Assembly: GCA_945878385.1 (NCBI GenBank) | Contig: CAMCTE010000175.1 | Location: 1 to 5,768 of the forward strand | DNA: 5,768 bases | Direction of reading: 5' to 3' | Source: Azohydromonas lata NBRC 102462 | Lineage (GTDB): Bacteria; Pseudomonadota; Gammaproteobacteria; Burkholderiales; Burkholderiaceae_C | In this document: positions 1 through 5,367 of the stretch, piece by piece | Position numbering within the stretch: position 1 is the stretch's first letter | How the letters are laid out: each line of letters begins with the position of its first letter | Program-made: the position numbers and the translations under genes | The notes under the pieces: generated by a model | Database searches by the model: none | The model's input: the letters and a program-made list of their open reading frames with translations, nothing else | Told to the model about the DNA's origin: nothing

Positions 1-1
1 T

Positions 2-67
2 GTCAAGTTGGTCGCGACGATCCAGCAGGCGATGTTGGTGCGCTCAAGCGCCCAACTTCCCCACTGA
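2..67 (+). CDS. Possible 3' end of a rightward gene (partial, product unknown)
   Basis: The frame starting at base 2 is open from the window edge to a TGA at 65-67 and would encode 21 residues ending in SSAQLPH. Its third codon positions are almost all G or C (about 18 of 21), as expected for a real gene in this high-GC DNA. The antisense frame sharing the same third-position column has no usable start codon between its upstream stop (70-72) and the last few bases of the window, so the rightward reading is favoured. It would converge with the anti-sigma gene and overlap its 3' end by 24 bases. The peptide is too short to assign to any family. The evidence is codon bias only. Confidence 0.4.
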   Translation, partial: VKLVATIQQAMLVRSSAQLPH

Positions 68-742
68 AATCACCGGCCCCGTAGGCGAGCCGGTGGGCGA
101 GCCGCCGCTGGGCTCCAGGCTGACGGCAAACGCAGCGGTGTTGTCCAGCAACTGCGCCCGCACCAACGTAGCGCCGCGAGCCTGGTCCACCAAGCCCAGG
201 GAACGCGGCGCGCCCTGCGCGGGCAAGGCCCAGAGTTCGAGCGAACGGTCGGCCTTGACCTGCACCGAATCCACCGGGCGCAGAACCAGGCCGCGGCCAT
301 CAGCACTCACGCTTGCAACGAAGCGCGCCTGTGCGGCCAAAGGCTCGCCTTCGGCGCCCGAGGGCGCCAACACCACCACCACGGGCGGCTGGGTAGGGCG
401 GGGCACAGCCAACAACACGGCCAGCGCCAGCGCGGCCACGCTGGCAAAGCCGGTGAGGGTCTGCCACCAAGAAAAGGTCTTCCACTTGGGCTGCGCGGGT
501 GCGGCACCCGCGGCCACGCCCATGCGCTGCTGAACACCGGCCCACACGCGGGGGCTGGGCTCCACGGGTGGCACCACGGCCGTCATCGGAACCAGACGGT
601 CTTCCCAGGCCATCACCTGCGCACGCAGCCCGGGGTGCGACCCCAGCAAGGATTCAAAGCGTCGACGCGCTGCACCCCTCAAGGTGCCGGCCACATACTC
701 CGCCGCCAGGGCTTCAGCCCGGTCTGGTTTGGCGTAATCCAC
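44..742 (-). CDS. RskA-type membrane anti-sigma factor
   Basis: Predicted 232-residue single-pass inner-membrane protein that would bind and hold the ECF sigma factor encoded just upstream until a signal releases it. The cytoplasmic N-terminal part (about 1-90) carries the typical anti-sigma pattern of an ALAAEYVAGTL helix followed by RRRFESLL. No HxxxCxxC zinc motif is visible, so this looks like the zinc-free type. One hydrophobic segment lies at about residues 95-114. The periplasmic part (about 115-232) matches the RskA C-terminal domain, including LELWALP, a SLGLV segment and the hallmark ending AVSLEPSGGSPTGSPTGPV. The GTG start at 742 is chosen because a good ribosome site (GAGGGAG) lies 7 bases before it and it follows the sigma stop codon by 4 bases, which implies translational coupling. 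An upstream in-frame start at 811 would overlap the sigma gene and is unlikely. Family membership is clear; the activating signal is not visible. Confidence 0.9.
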   Translation of the reverse strand: MDYAKPDRAEALAAEYVAGTLRGAARRRFESLLGSHPGLRAQVMAWEDRLVPMTAVVPPVEPSPRVWAGVQQRMGVAAGAAPAQPKWKTFSWWQTLTGFASVAALALAVLLAVPRPTQPPVVVVLAPSGAEGEPLAAQARFVASVSADGRGLVLRPVDSVQVKADRSLELWALPAQGAPRSLGLVDQARGATLVRAQLLDNTAAFAVSLEPSGGSPTGSPTGPVISVGKLGA

Positions 743-746
743 GGTA

Positions 747-1379
747 CTACTCCCTCTTCCCTTCGGCGCGGGCCGCACGCTCCAGGCAGCCCTTGAGCGT
801 GACCAGGCCACGCCGCACCCAACTTTTCACCGTACCCAGCGGCTGGCTCATGTGCTCAGCCACTTCGGAATGTGTGAGTCCGTCGTAGAACGCCAGCGCC
901 AGGCTTTGTCGTTGGGCGGCGCTGAGCGCTTGCATGCAGGTGTGGAGTTCGCGCGCATCGCTGGCGCGCTCCAGCAGGGCCAGAGGCCCGGCGTTCGGGT
1001 CGGCCTGCCGTTCCAAGAGGCTGTCTTCTTCTGATTCGGGGTCGGCCTCGCCGCTGATGGTCTGCGGTTGGGCCTGTGCGCGGCGAAGGCTGTCGATGGC
1101 GCGGTTGCGCGCAATGCTGGTCAGCCAGGTCATGGGCTGGCTTTGCGCGGCGTTGAAGCTGCCCGCGGCGCGCCAAACATTCACATACACCTCTTGCAGC
1201 ACATCTTCGGCCAAGGTGCGGTCGCCCTGCACCCGCAGGACCACGCCCAGCAGCGGCGCAGAAGTCAAACGATACAACTCGGCAAAGGCAGCGCGGTCGC
1301 CCAGGCCGCAGCGAGCCAGCAGGTCGCTGAGCAGGCGGCTGCGCTGCGTCCAGGCCGCCATGGCGGTGGTGGTGTTCAT
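747..1379 (-). CDS. ECF-type RNA polymerase sigma factor (sigma-70 family)
   Basis: Predicted 210-residue alternative sigma factor that would bring RNA polymerase to stress-type promoters under control of the downstream RskA-like anti-sigma factor. Region 2 spans about residues 28-102 and contains AEDVLQEVYVNVWRAA and the DNA-melting/-10 recognition stretch PMTWLTSIARNRAIDSLRR. An acidic linker (about 110-130, EADPESEEDS) follows. Region 4 spans about 147-200, with the helix-turn-helix in GLTHSEVAEHMSQPLGTVKSW. The length and two-domain layout are typical of ECF factors, close to the SigK/RskA-partnered group. The ATG at 1379 is chosen because homology-like sequence begins just after it; upstream in-frame starts reach back to 1547 and would overlap purU on the opposite strand. 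The ribosome site is weak (a GGGGAC about 13 bases upstream). No autoregulatory ECF promoter is recognisable in the 45-bp gap to purU. The regulon cannot be read from this window. Confidence 0.92.
   Translation of the reverse strand: MNTTTAMAAWTQRSRLLSDLLARCGLGDRAAFAELYRLTSAPLLGVVLRVQGDRTLAEDVLQEVYVNVWRAAGSFNAAQSQPMTWLTSIARNRAIDSLRRAQAQPQTISGEADPESEEDSLLERQADPNAGPLALLERASDARELHTCMQALSAAQRQSLALAFYDGLTHSEVAEHMSQPLGTVKSWVRRGLVTLKGCLERAARAEGKRE
750..756 (-). promoter_or_regulatory. Ribosome binding site that sets the anti-sigma GTG start
   Basis: On the minus strand GAGGGAG lies within the last codons of the sigma gene, with 7 bases between it and the GTG at 742-740. It supports the GTG over the longer ATG start at 811, and its position inside the sigma gene fits coupled translation of the sigma/anti-sigma pair. 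Confidence 0.7.
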
Positions 1380-1412
1380 AAGCTCAGCAAGGTCCCCGTG
1401 CGTGCGCCTCCC

Positions 1413-1418
1413 TACAAT
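1413..1418 (+). promoter_or_regulatory. Candidate -10 box for purU (leaderless start)
   Basis: TACAAT matches five of six bases of the TATAAT consensus, and only 6 bases separate it from the purU ATG at 1425. Transcription would normally start about 7 bases after the box, so the message would begin at or next to the A of the start codon. No convincing -35 box is visible 16-18 bases upstream, and no Shine-Dalgarno sequence fits between. This is inferred from sequence alone. Confidence 0.5.
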
Positions 1419-1424
1419 TCGGGG

Positions 1425-2324
1425 ATGCAACACTCTGATTCGACTCGCTCCCGAGAGTTCGTACTGACGCTCTCTTGTCGCGATACCAAGGGTATTGTGC
1501 ATGGGGTCTCTGGCCTTCTGTACCAAGCCGGTTGCAACATCCTTCACTCACAACAGTTCGGCGATGTCCTCGGAGAGGACGCCACCGGCCTGTTCTTCAT
1601 GAGGGTGCACTTTGAAGCGCCGGCCGACTTGGCCGATGTGGGCACGCTCAACAAGCTGTTCGGTCATGTACGCGGCCAATTCCAGATGGATGCAGCGTTT
1701 CATTCTGTGAGTGAGCGCTCACGCTTGATTTTGCTCGTCAGCAAGCACGGTCATTGCCTCAACGATCTGCTGTTTCGCTGGAAAAGCGGGCAGTTGGGGG
1801 TGGATATTCCGGCGATCGTCTCCAACCACCCCGACTTTTCCGACCTGGCCGCCAGCTACGGAATTCCCTTCCATCACCTGCCCCTGGCCGCCGGCAGCAG
1901 CGCCGCGGCCAAGCGCGAGCAAGAGCGGCAGATTGAGGCACTCATCGAGCGCGAAAAGATCGACCTGGTGGTGTTGGCGCGGTACATGCAAATTCTTTCG
2001 CCGGAGTTCTGCCAGGCCCTGCGCGGGCGCGCCATCAACATCCACCACAGCTTCCTGCCCAGCTTCAAGGGCGCCAAGCCTTACTACCAGGCGCATGCGC
2101 GCGGGGTGAAGCTCATTGGCGCCACCGCGCACTATGTAACGGCCGACCTGGACGAAGGCCCCATCATCGAACAGGATGTGGAGCGGGTGGACCATTCGCT
2201 GTCGGCCGAAGACCTCACCGCCGTTGGCCGCGATGTGGAATGCGTGGTGCTGGCCCGCGCCGTGCGCTGGCATGTGCAACGCCGCGTGCTGATGAACGGA
2301 CACAAGACCGTGGTGTTCCGCTGA
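1425..2324 (+). CDS. purU: Formyltetrahydrofolate deformylase
   Basis: Predicted 299-residue cytoplasmic enzyme that hydrolyses 10-formyltetrahydrofolate to formate and tetrahydrofolate. It balances one-carbon pools and can supply formate for PurT-dependent purine synthesis. An N-terminal ACT regulatory domain occupies about residues 10-85 (SCRDTKGIVHGVSGLLYQAG, then NILHSQQF). The formyltransferase fold covers about 98-290. The catalytic triad expected from the family is visible: Asn205 and His207 in INIHHSFLPSFKGAKPY, and Asp243 in DLDEGPIIEQD, with a supporting His236. The motif YMQILSPEF is also typical. Length matches the usual 280-300 residues, so the protein looks intact. The ATG at 1425 is chosen because the ACT domain begins shortly after it; the same frame is open much further upstream, but that stretch is antisense to the sigma gene. 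It is divergent from the sigma gene with a 45-bp gap, and its start appears leaderless. Confidence 0.96.
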   Translation: MQHSDSTRSREFVLTLSCRDTKGIVHGVSGLLYQAGCNILHSQQFGDVLGEDATGLFFMRVHFEAPADLADVGTLNKLFGHVRGQFQMDAAFHSVSERSRLILLVSKHGHCLNDLLFRWKSGQLGVDIPAIVSNHPDFSDLAASYGIPFHHLPLAAGSSAAAKREQERQIEALIEREKIDLVVLARYMQILSPEFCQALRGRAINIHHSFLPSFKGAKPYYQAHARGVKLIGATAHYVTADLDEGPIIEQDVERVDHSLSAEDLTAVGRDVECVVLARAVRWHVQRRVLMNGHKTVVFR

Positions 2325-2361
2325 AGCCCCTGATTCCCCCATTCGACTACCCAGGCCCCCG

Positions 2362-2811
2362 ATGACCCAGAACAAGCCCCGCACCGCCGCCCTGATGGCC
2401 ACGCCCCAGGACATCGAGGCGCAGTTCTACGAGGCGCTGCAGCGTGCAGACATCGACGCGCTCATGGGCGTGTGGAGCGACGACGAAGACATCGTCTGCG
2501 TGCACCCCGGAGGCCCGCGCATCGTGGGCGCCGCGGCCATCCGCGCCACCTTCGATTCCATCTTCGCCAACGGACCCATCACCGTGCACCCGGAAAAGCT
2601 TCGCACCGTGAACACCGGCCACTGCGCGGTGCACAACCTGCTGGAGCGGGTGGACATTTCCACTGACGAGGGGCAAAGCACGGCCTGGGTGATTGCCACC
2701 AATGTGTATGTGAAGACCGACCAGGGTTGGCGCTTGGTGGCCCACCATGCCAGCCCCGGCTCGCCGCGCGAGCTGCAGGAAGTGACCGAAGCGCCTTCGG
2801 TGCTGCATTGA
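2362..2811 (+). CDS. NTF2/SnoaL-like domain protein, function unknown
   Basis: Predicted 149-residue soluble protein with a SnoaL-like/NTF2-fold pattern over about residues 14-133. The leading helix is TPQDIEAQFYEALQRADIDALMGVW, followed by DDEDIVCVHPGGPRIVG and the helix AAAIRATFDSIF. Beta strands follow, ending in the WVIATNVYVKTDQGWRLVAHHAS segment characteristic of these folds. Members include small isomerases, hydrolases and ligand-binding proteins, so no reaction can be assigned. His48 and the His-His pair at 128-129 line up with positions that often face the fold's pocket, but this is inference. It begins 37 bases after purU in the same direction and could be read through from it. No good ribosome site precedes the ATG at 2362; a second ATG at 2395 (residue 12), just before the domain, is an alternative start. 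Confidence 0.85.
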   Translation: MTQNKPRTAALMATPQDIEAQFYEALQRADIDALMGVWSDDEDIVCVHPGGPRIVGAAAIRATFDSIFANGPITVHPEKLRTVNTGHCAVHNLLERVDISTDEGQSTAWVIATNVYVKTDQGWRLVAHHASPGSPRELQEVTEAPSVLH

Positions 2812-2896
2812 TCGGCCTGGGGAGGCACCGATTGGGCCTTTTCGGGGCCCGGCGTGTACCGGGTGCGTGGGCTGCGCCGCGCGGTCTTCAATACCC

Positions 2897-3877
2897 ATGA
2901 ACCAATACCGAGCACCGGCCTGGCTGCCTGGCGGTCATGCCCAAACCATCTGGCCTGCGCTGTTTGGGCGCACGCGCACCCCGGGTGCAGCCGAGCCCGC
3001 CTACCGGCGCGAACGGTGGACCGCGCCCGACGGGGACTTCGTCGATGTGGACTTTCTCGAAGCGGCCGCGGATGGGGGTTCCACGCAGCCCCTGCTGGTG
3101 CTGTTCCACGGTTTGGAAGGCTCTTCGCGCGGCAGCTATGCCTTGGCCTTTGCCGATGTGGCCCGGCGGCGTGGCTGGCACTATGCAGTGCCCCACTTTC
3201 GTGGCTGTTCGGGTGAACTGAACCTGGCGCCACGGGCCTACCACTCTGGGGACTACGAGGAAATCGGCTGGGTGCTGCAGCGCCTGCGGGCGCGCGCGGC
3301 GGGGCCCGTGATGGCGGTGGGCATCTCGCTGGGCGGCAATGCGCTGATGCGCTGGGCCGAAGAGGCCGGCGAAAGCGCCGCGGGTGTGGCTGCAGCCGTG
3401 GCCAGCGTGTGTTCGCCACTGGACCTCATGGCCTCAGGCGAGGCCATCGGCCGCGGGCTCAACCGCCAGGTGTACGCCCGCATGTTCCTGCGCACCATGA
3501 AGCCGCGCGCGCTGGCCAAATGGGCACAGCACCCCGGCTTGTTCGACAGAGACCGACTGCTGGCCGCGCGCGACCTGCGCGACTTCGATGAGGTGTTCAC
3601 CGGCCCGCTGCACGGCTTCAAGGGTACCGACGACTACTGGACCCGCGCCTCGGCCAAACCGCACCTGCACCGCATCCGCATCCCGGCGCTGGCGGTGAAT
3701 GCGCGCAACGACCCCTTCATCCCCGCGTGGTCCCTGCCCGAACGCGCGGCCGCGGGTTCTTTCGTGGAACTCTGGCAGCCCGCGCATGGGGGGCATGTGG
3801 GTTTTCCCGCCGGGGCGCCACCCGCGCATGTGCTGGCCATGCCCGAAGCGGTGGCAGAGTGGTTGGCGCGGGCATGA
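2897..3877 (+). CDS. YheT-family alpha/beta hydrolase
   Basis: Predicted 326-residue hydrolase of the YheT/ABHD1-like group, presumed esterase or lipase-like; the natural substrate is not known. The N-terminal family signature AWLPGGHAQTIWPALF is at about residues 8-23. The oxyanion-loop motif LFHGLEGSSRGSYA follows the first core strand (about 69-82), and HFRGCSGELN (about 100-109) is also typical. The catalytic triad is visible: Ser144 in the nucleophile elbow GISLGGN, Asp272 in NARNDPFIP, and His300 in HGGHVGF. All key residues are present and the length is normal (about 320-345), so it should be active. The ATG at 2897 is chosen because the family signature begins right after it; a GTG 10 codons upstream gives an unlikely extra segment. 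No Shine-Dalgarno sequence is evident, and a weak TTCAAT lies 4 bases before the ATG. The 85-bp gap upstream suggests that it may be transcribed separately from the NTF2-like gene. Confidence 0.93.
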   Translation: MNQYRAPAWLPGGHAQTIWPALFGRTRTPGAAEPAYRRERWTAPDGDFVDVDFLEAAADGGSTQPLLVLFHGLEGSSRGSYALAFADVARRRGWHYAVPHFRGCSGELNLAPRAYHSGDYEEIGWVLQRLRARAAGPVMAVGISLGGNALMRWAEEAGESAAGVAAAVASVCSPLDLMASGEAIGRGLNRQVYARMFLRTMKPRALAKWAQHPGLFDRDRLLAARDLRDFDEVFTGPLHGFKGTDDYWTRASAKPHLHRIRIPALAVNARNDPFIPAWSLPERAAAGSFVELWQPAHGGHVGFPAGAPPAHVLAMPEAVAEWLARA

Positions 3878-3896
3878 AACGGCAGGCCATCGCCCC

Positions 3897-3902
3897 CATA
3901 CT
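3897..3902 (+). promoter_or_regulatory. Weak candidate -10 box before the gene at 3911
   Basis: CATACT has four of six consensus bases, and 8 bases separate it from the ATG at 3911. This spacing would again place transcription start at or near the start codon, as for purU. No -35 box is recognised and no Shine-Dalgarno sequence is seen in the 33-bp gap. The gene could equally be read through from the hydrolase gene. Confidence 0.25.
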
Positions 3903-3910
3903 GCAAACCC

Positions 3911-4459
3911 ATGGATGACATCGTCAAGGCCGCGCTGCGCAAGTGGCCCAACGTACCCGCCTGCTACGACTGGCTGGCGCTGGATGCGCGCGGGCAATGG
4001 TTCATGCGCGACGAACGCACGCAGGCCGCGGGGCCCTTCCCACAGGTCAAGGGCAGCCGCGTAGAGCACGACAAGCTGCGCGAATTCATCCACCGCAACT
4101 ACGACTGTGACGAACGCGGCGCGTGGTTCTTCCAAAACGGGCCGCAGCGGGTGTATGTGACGCTGGAGGCCACGCCTTGGATTTGGCGCGTGATGGACAC
4201 GCCGGGGCGTCCGGTGTTCAGCCACACCGGGCGTTCGGCTTGTGTGCACAAGGCCTGGATGGACGAGCAAGGGCGCCTGTACCTCACCACCGACATCGGC
4301 CCCGGGCTGGTGCACAGCCTGGATGTGGGCGCGGCGGCGCAAGCCCTGGAAGACGGGGACTGGGGTGTGAAAGAGCCGCAGGATGTGGCGCAAGCGGAGA
4401 TCGCCACGCGTTGGGCATTCGTGCCCCGACCGGCGCCACCCAATAAAACGGCCGCTTGA
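3911..4459 (+). CDS. Conserved-looking Trp-rich protein of unknown function
   Basis: Predicted 182-residue soluble protein with no signal peptide or membrane segment. I recognise the general look of a Burkholderiales hypothetical family (possibly the one labelled DUF2946 in Pfam, from memory and unsure) but cannot give a function. Nine Trp residues are spread along it, in WPNVPACYDWLALDARGQWF (12-31), GAWFF (70-74), PWIW (89-92), KAWMDE (114-119), DWG (150-152) and RWAF (167-170). The repeated pattern of a short strand, Asp/Gly turn and another strand (LDARGQWFMRD, DERGAWFFQNG, MDEQGRLYLTTD) suggests a beta-rich fold built from repeated hairpins. Cys18, Cys66 and Cys111 do not form an obvious metal site. 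Codon bias is strongly coding. It lies 33 bases after the hydrolase gene, and its last codons form the 5' arm of a terminator hairpin. Existence is well supported; role is unknown. Confidence 0.85.
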   Translation: MDDIVKAALRKWPNVPACYDWLALDARGQWFMRDERTQAAGPFPQVKGSRVEHDKLREFIHRNYDCDERGAWFFQNGPQRVYVTLEATPWIWRVMDTPGRPVFSHTGRSACVHKAWMDEQGRLYLTTDIGPGLVHSLDVGAAAQALEDGDWGVKEPQDVAQAEIATRWAFVPRPAPPNKTAA

Positions 4460-4469
4460 AGCGGCCGTT
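4447..4469. terminator. Bidirectional intrinsic terminator between convergent genes
   Basis: AACGGCCGCT and AGCGGCCGTT form a perfect 10-bp GC-rich stem with a three-base loop, TGA. On the plus strand the stem is followed by a T-rich stretch (TTGTTGT including the stem end). On the minus strand it is followed by TTTATT, so it can stop transcription from both the gene at 3911 and the cytochrome gene. The loop TGA is itself the stop codon of the rightward gene. Confidence 0.88.
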
Positions 4470-4511
4470 GTTGTGGAGCGCAGGGCAGCGCGTGCGTGAG
4501 CTTGTGGGCCC

Positions 4512-5060
4512 TTACTGCTTGCCAGGCGCCTCGGGTGCCTTGGGCTCGGCCAACTTGCCGCCCGACTGGTTGGCCATGTACACCACGGCGCGGCCGATTT
4601 CGAAATCGCTGTAATCGCCGCCGCCCTGTGCACCCATGGCACCCTTGCCCTTGAGGGCCGATTGCCAGAGGGTGTCGTAGCCGGTCTTCAGGCGGGCGGC
4701 CCATGCACCACCATCGCCCAACTTCGGCGCGCCCGCAGCGCCCGAGGTGTGACACGCCGCGCACTGCGCCGCATACACCTGCTCGCCCGTCTTCAAGGTA
4801 GCCGGGTTGCTGGCGTCGCGCACTTCAACGGTTCCCACAGGCGCAATGCGTGCAGCCACGGCTTTCGCGTCCAGCACAGCCGTGCCGGCCCCTTCCTTGG
4901 GTTGGGTGGACACGTAGTTCACCAACAGGATGATGGCAATGATGGGCACCACAAACGAAGCCAGCACCGCAGCGGCCAGCTGCTTGGGCGTCTTGATCGG
5001 GCCTTCGTGCGGCAGGTCGTGGCCGTCGGCAGCATGATCGTGGTGGTCGTGGTGGCTCAT
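4512..5060 (-). CDS. Membrane-anchored cytochrome c5-like protein (class I c-type)
   Basis: Predicted 182-residue electron carrier with one covalent heme, held to the inner membrane with its heme domain in the periplasm. The N-terminal tail is very His-rich (His at 3, 4, 6, 7, 9, 14, 18). One membrane helix lies at about residues 29-50, which acts as anchor and likely uncleaved signal. A linker leads to the heme domain at about 86-165. The heme-binding CAACH is at 100-104, and the distal Met ligand is probably Met142 in KGKGAMGAQGGG, matching the GAMPPKG region of cytochrome c5. The two extra disulfide cysteines of classical c5 are absent. The C-terminal tail is Pro/Lys/Glu-rich. An AGAGGA ribosome site lies 5 bases before the ATG, and a perfect TATAAT is about 85 bases upstream. 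It is convergent with the gene at 3911, sharing a terminator. Its redox partners are not visible. Confidence 0.92.
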   Translation of the reverse strand: MSHHDHHDHAADGHDLPHEGPIKTPKQLAAAVLASFVVPIIAIILLVNYVSTQPKEGAGTAVLDAKAVAARIAPVGTVEVRDASNPATLKTGEQVYAAQCAACHTSGAAGAPKLGDGGAWAARLKTGYDTLWQSALKGKGAMGAQGGGDYSDFEIGRAVVYMANQSGGKLAEPKAPEAPGKQ

Positions 5061-5143
5061 CGCGGTCCTCTACTTCAGGTGACTACAGGGTATGAATGGG
5101 TTCACGCAGGCCCGCAGCGCGCTGGGGCTTTGCACAACCCTTG

Positions 5144-5149
5144 ATTATA
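5144..5149 (-). promoter_or_regulatory. -10 box of the cytochrome gene promoter
   Basis: On the minus strand this reads TATAAT, a perfect consensus. The -35 match is poor: TTGCGC at 5170-5165 has three of six bases with a short 15-base spacer, and it falls within a palindrome. Transcription would begin near 5137, giving a leader of about 77 bases before the ATG at 5060. The strong -10 and weak -35 are consistent with an activator-dependent or repressible promoter, which is inference. Confidence 0.55.
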
Positions 5150-5159
5150 GGAGCCGCAT

Positions 5160-5173
5160 GGCTTGCGCAAGCC
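5160..5173. repeat. 14-bp perfect palindrome, possible operator
   Basis: GGCTTGCGCAAGCC equals its own reverse complement. With one T/T mismatch on each side of the core, symmetry extends three more pairs (GCA at 5156-5158 with TGC at 5175-5177), for 22 bases in total. It lies just upstream of the cytochrome -10 box, over its presumed -35 region, and about 38 bases before the tRNA -10 box. Such placement suits a dimeric regulator binding site. I do not recognise it as the site of a named regulator. Confidence 0.4.
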
Positions 5174-5210
5174 TTGCACGGGGCTTGGTGAACGCTGCCG
5201 ATGGGCCGGC

Positions 5211-5219
5211 TGTTAGAAT
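5211..5219 (+). promoter_or_regulatory. Extended -10 promoter of tRNA-Arg
   Basis: TGTTAGAAT fits the extended -10 pattern TGn followed by TAGAAT (five of six consensus bases), ending 17 bases before the mature tRNA 5' end at 5237. No clear -35 box is present, which is tolerated by extended -10 promoters. A short leader (about 10 bases) would be removed by RNase P. Confidence 0.6.
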
Positions 5220-5236
5220 CGAGGACTTTTCCCGCA

Positions 5237-5312
5237 GCGGCTGTAGCTCAGTGGATAGAGTATTGGCCTCCGAAGCCAAGGGTCGTGGGTTCGATCCCCG
5301 CCAGCCGCGCCA
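5237..5312 (+). tRNA. tRNA-Arg (anticodon CCG)
   Basis: A complete 76-base tRNA with encoded CCA end. The acceptor stem GCGGCTG pairs perfectly with CAGCCGC, followed by discriminator G and CCA. The D arm begins TAGCTCAGTGGATAGAG. The anticodon stem TTGGC/GCCAA closes the loop CTCCGAA, giving anticodon CCG, which reads CGG arginine codons. The T arm has the GGTTCGATCCC core with stem GTGGG/CCCGC. It is transcribed alone, divergently from the cytochrome gene. The 3' end shows no flanking direct repeat within the window, so there is no sign of an integrated element here. Confidence 0.97.
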
Positions 5313-5315
5313 GCT

Positions 5316-5332
5316 CTCGCTTTCCCAGCGAG
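5316..5332 (+). terminator. Weak hairpin after the tRNA, doubtful terminator
   Basis: CTCGCT and AGCGAG form a 6-bp stem with the loop TTCCC, beginning 3 bases after the tRNA CCA. No run of T follows (TGACTCCCG), so it is at best a weak or factor-assisted terminator, or an end for 3' trimming. Confidence 0.25.
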
Positions 5333-5367
5333 TGACTCCCGATTACCCTGTGCCTTGGTTTTGACTT

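Noticed and set aside
743..811. Longer anti-sigma start at 811
   Set aside because: It would overlap the end of the sigma gene; the GTG at 742 has a well-placed ribosome site and precedes the conserved helix.
1068..1424. Upstream extension of the purU frame by 119 codons
   Set aside because: It is antisense to the sigma gene and unlike PurU; the ACT domain starts just after the ATG at 1425.
1380..1547. N-terminal extension of the sigma factor to an ATG at 1547
   Set aside because: The added 56 residues are antisense to the ACT domain of purU, have no sigma-like features and precede the normal ECF start region.
2834..2850. GGGCC/GGCCC hairpin after the NTF2-like gene, considered as a terminator
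   Set aside because: The stem is only 5 bp, the T run is in the loop rather than after the stem, and short GC-rich hairpins are common by chance here.
2427..3419. 330-codon minus-strand open frame
   Set aside because: It is Arg/Pro/Ser-rich low-complexity sequence antisense to the NTF2-like and hydrolase genes, typical of a shadow frame.
3434..4642. 402-codon minus-strand open frame
   Set aside because: It is antisense to two well-supported genes and part of a third, has no recognisable domain, and long stop-free antisense frames are expected in high-GC coding DNA.
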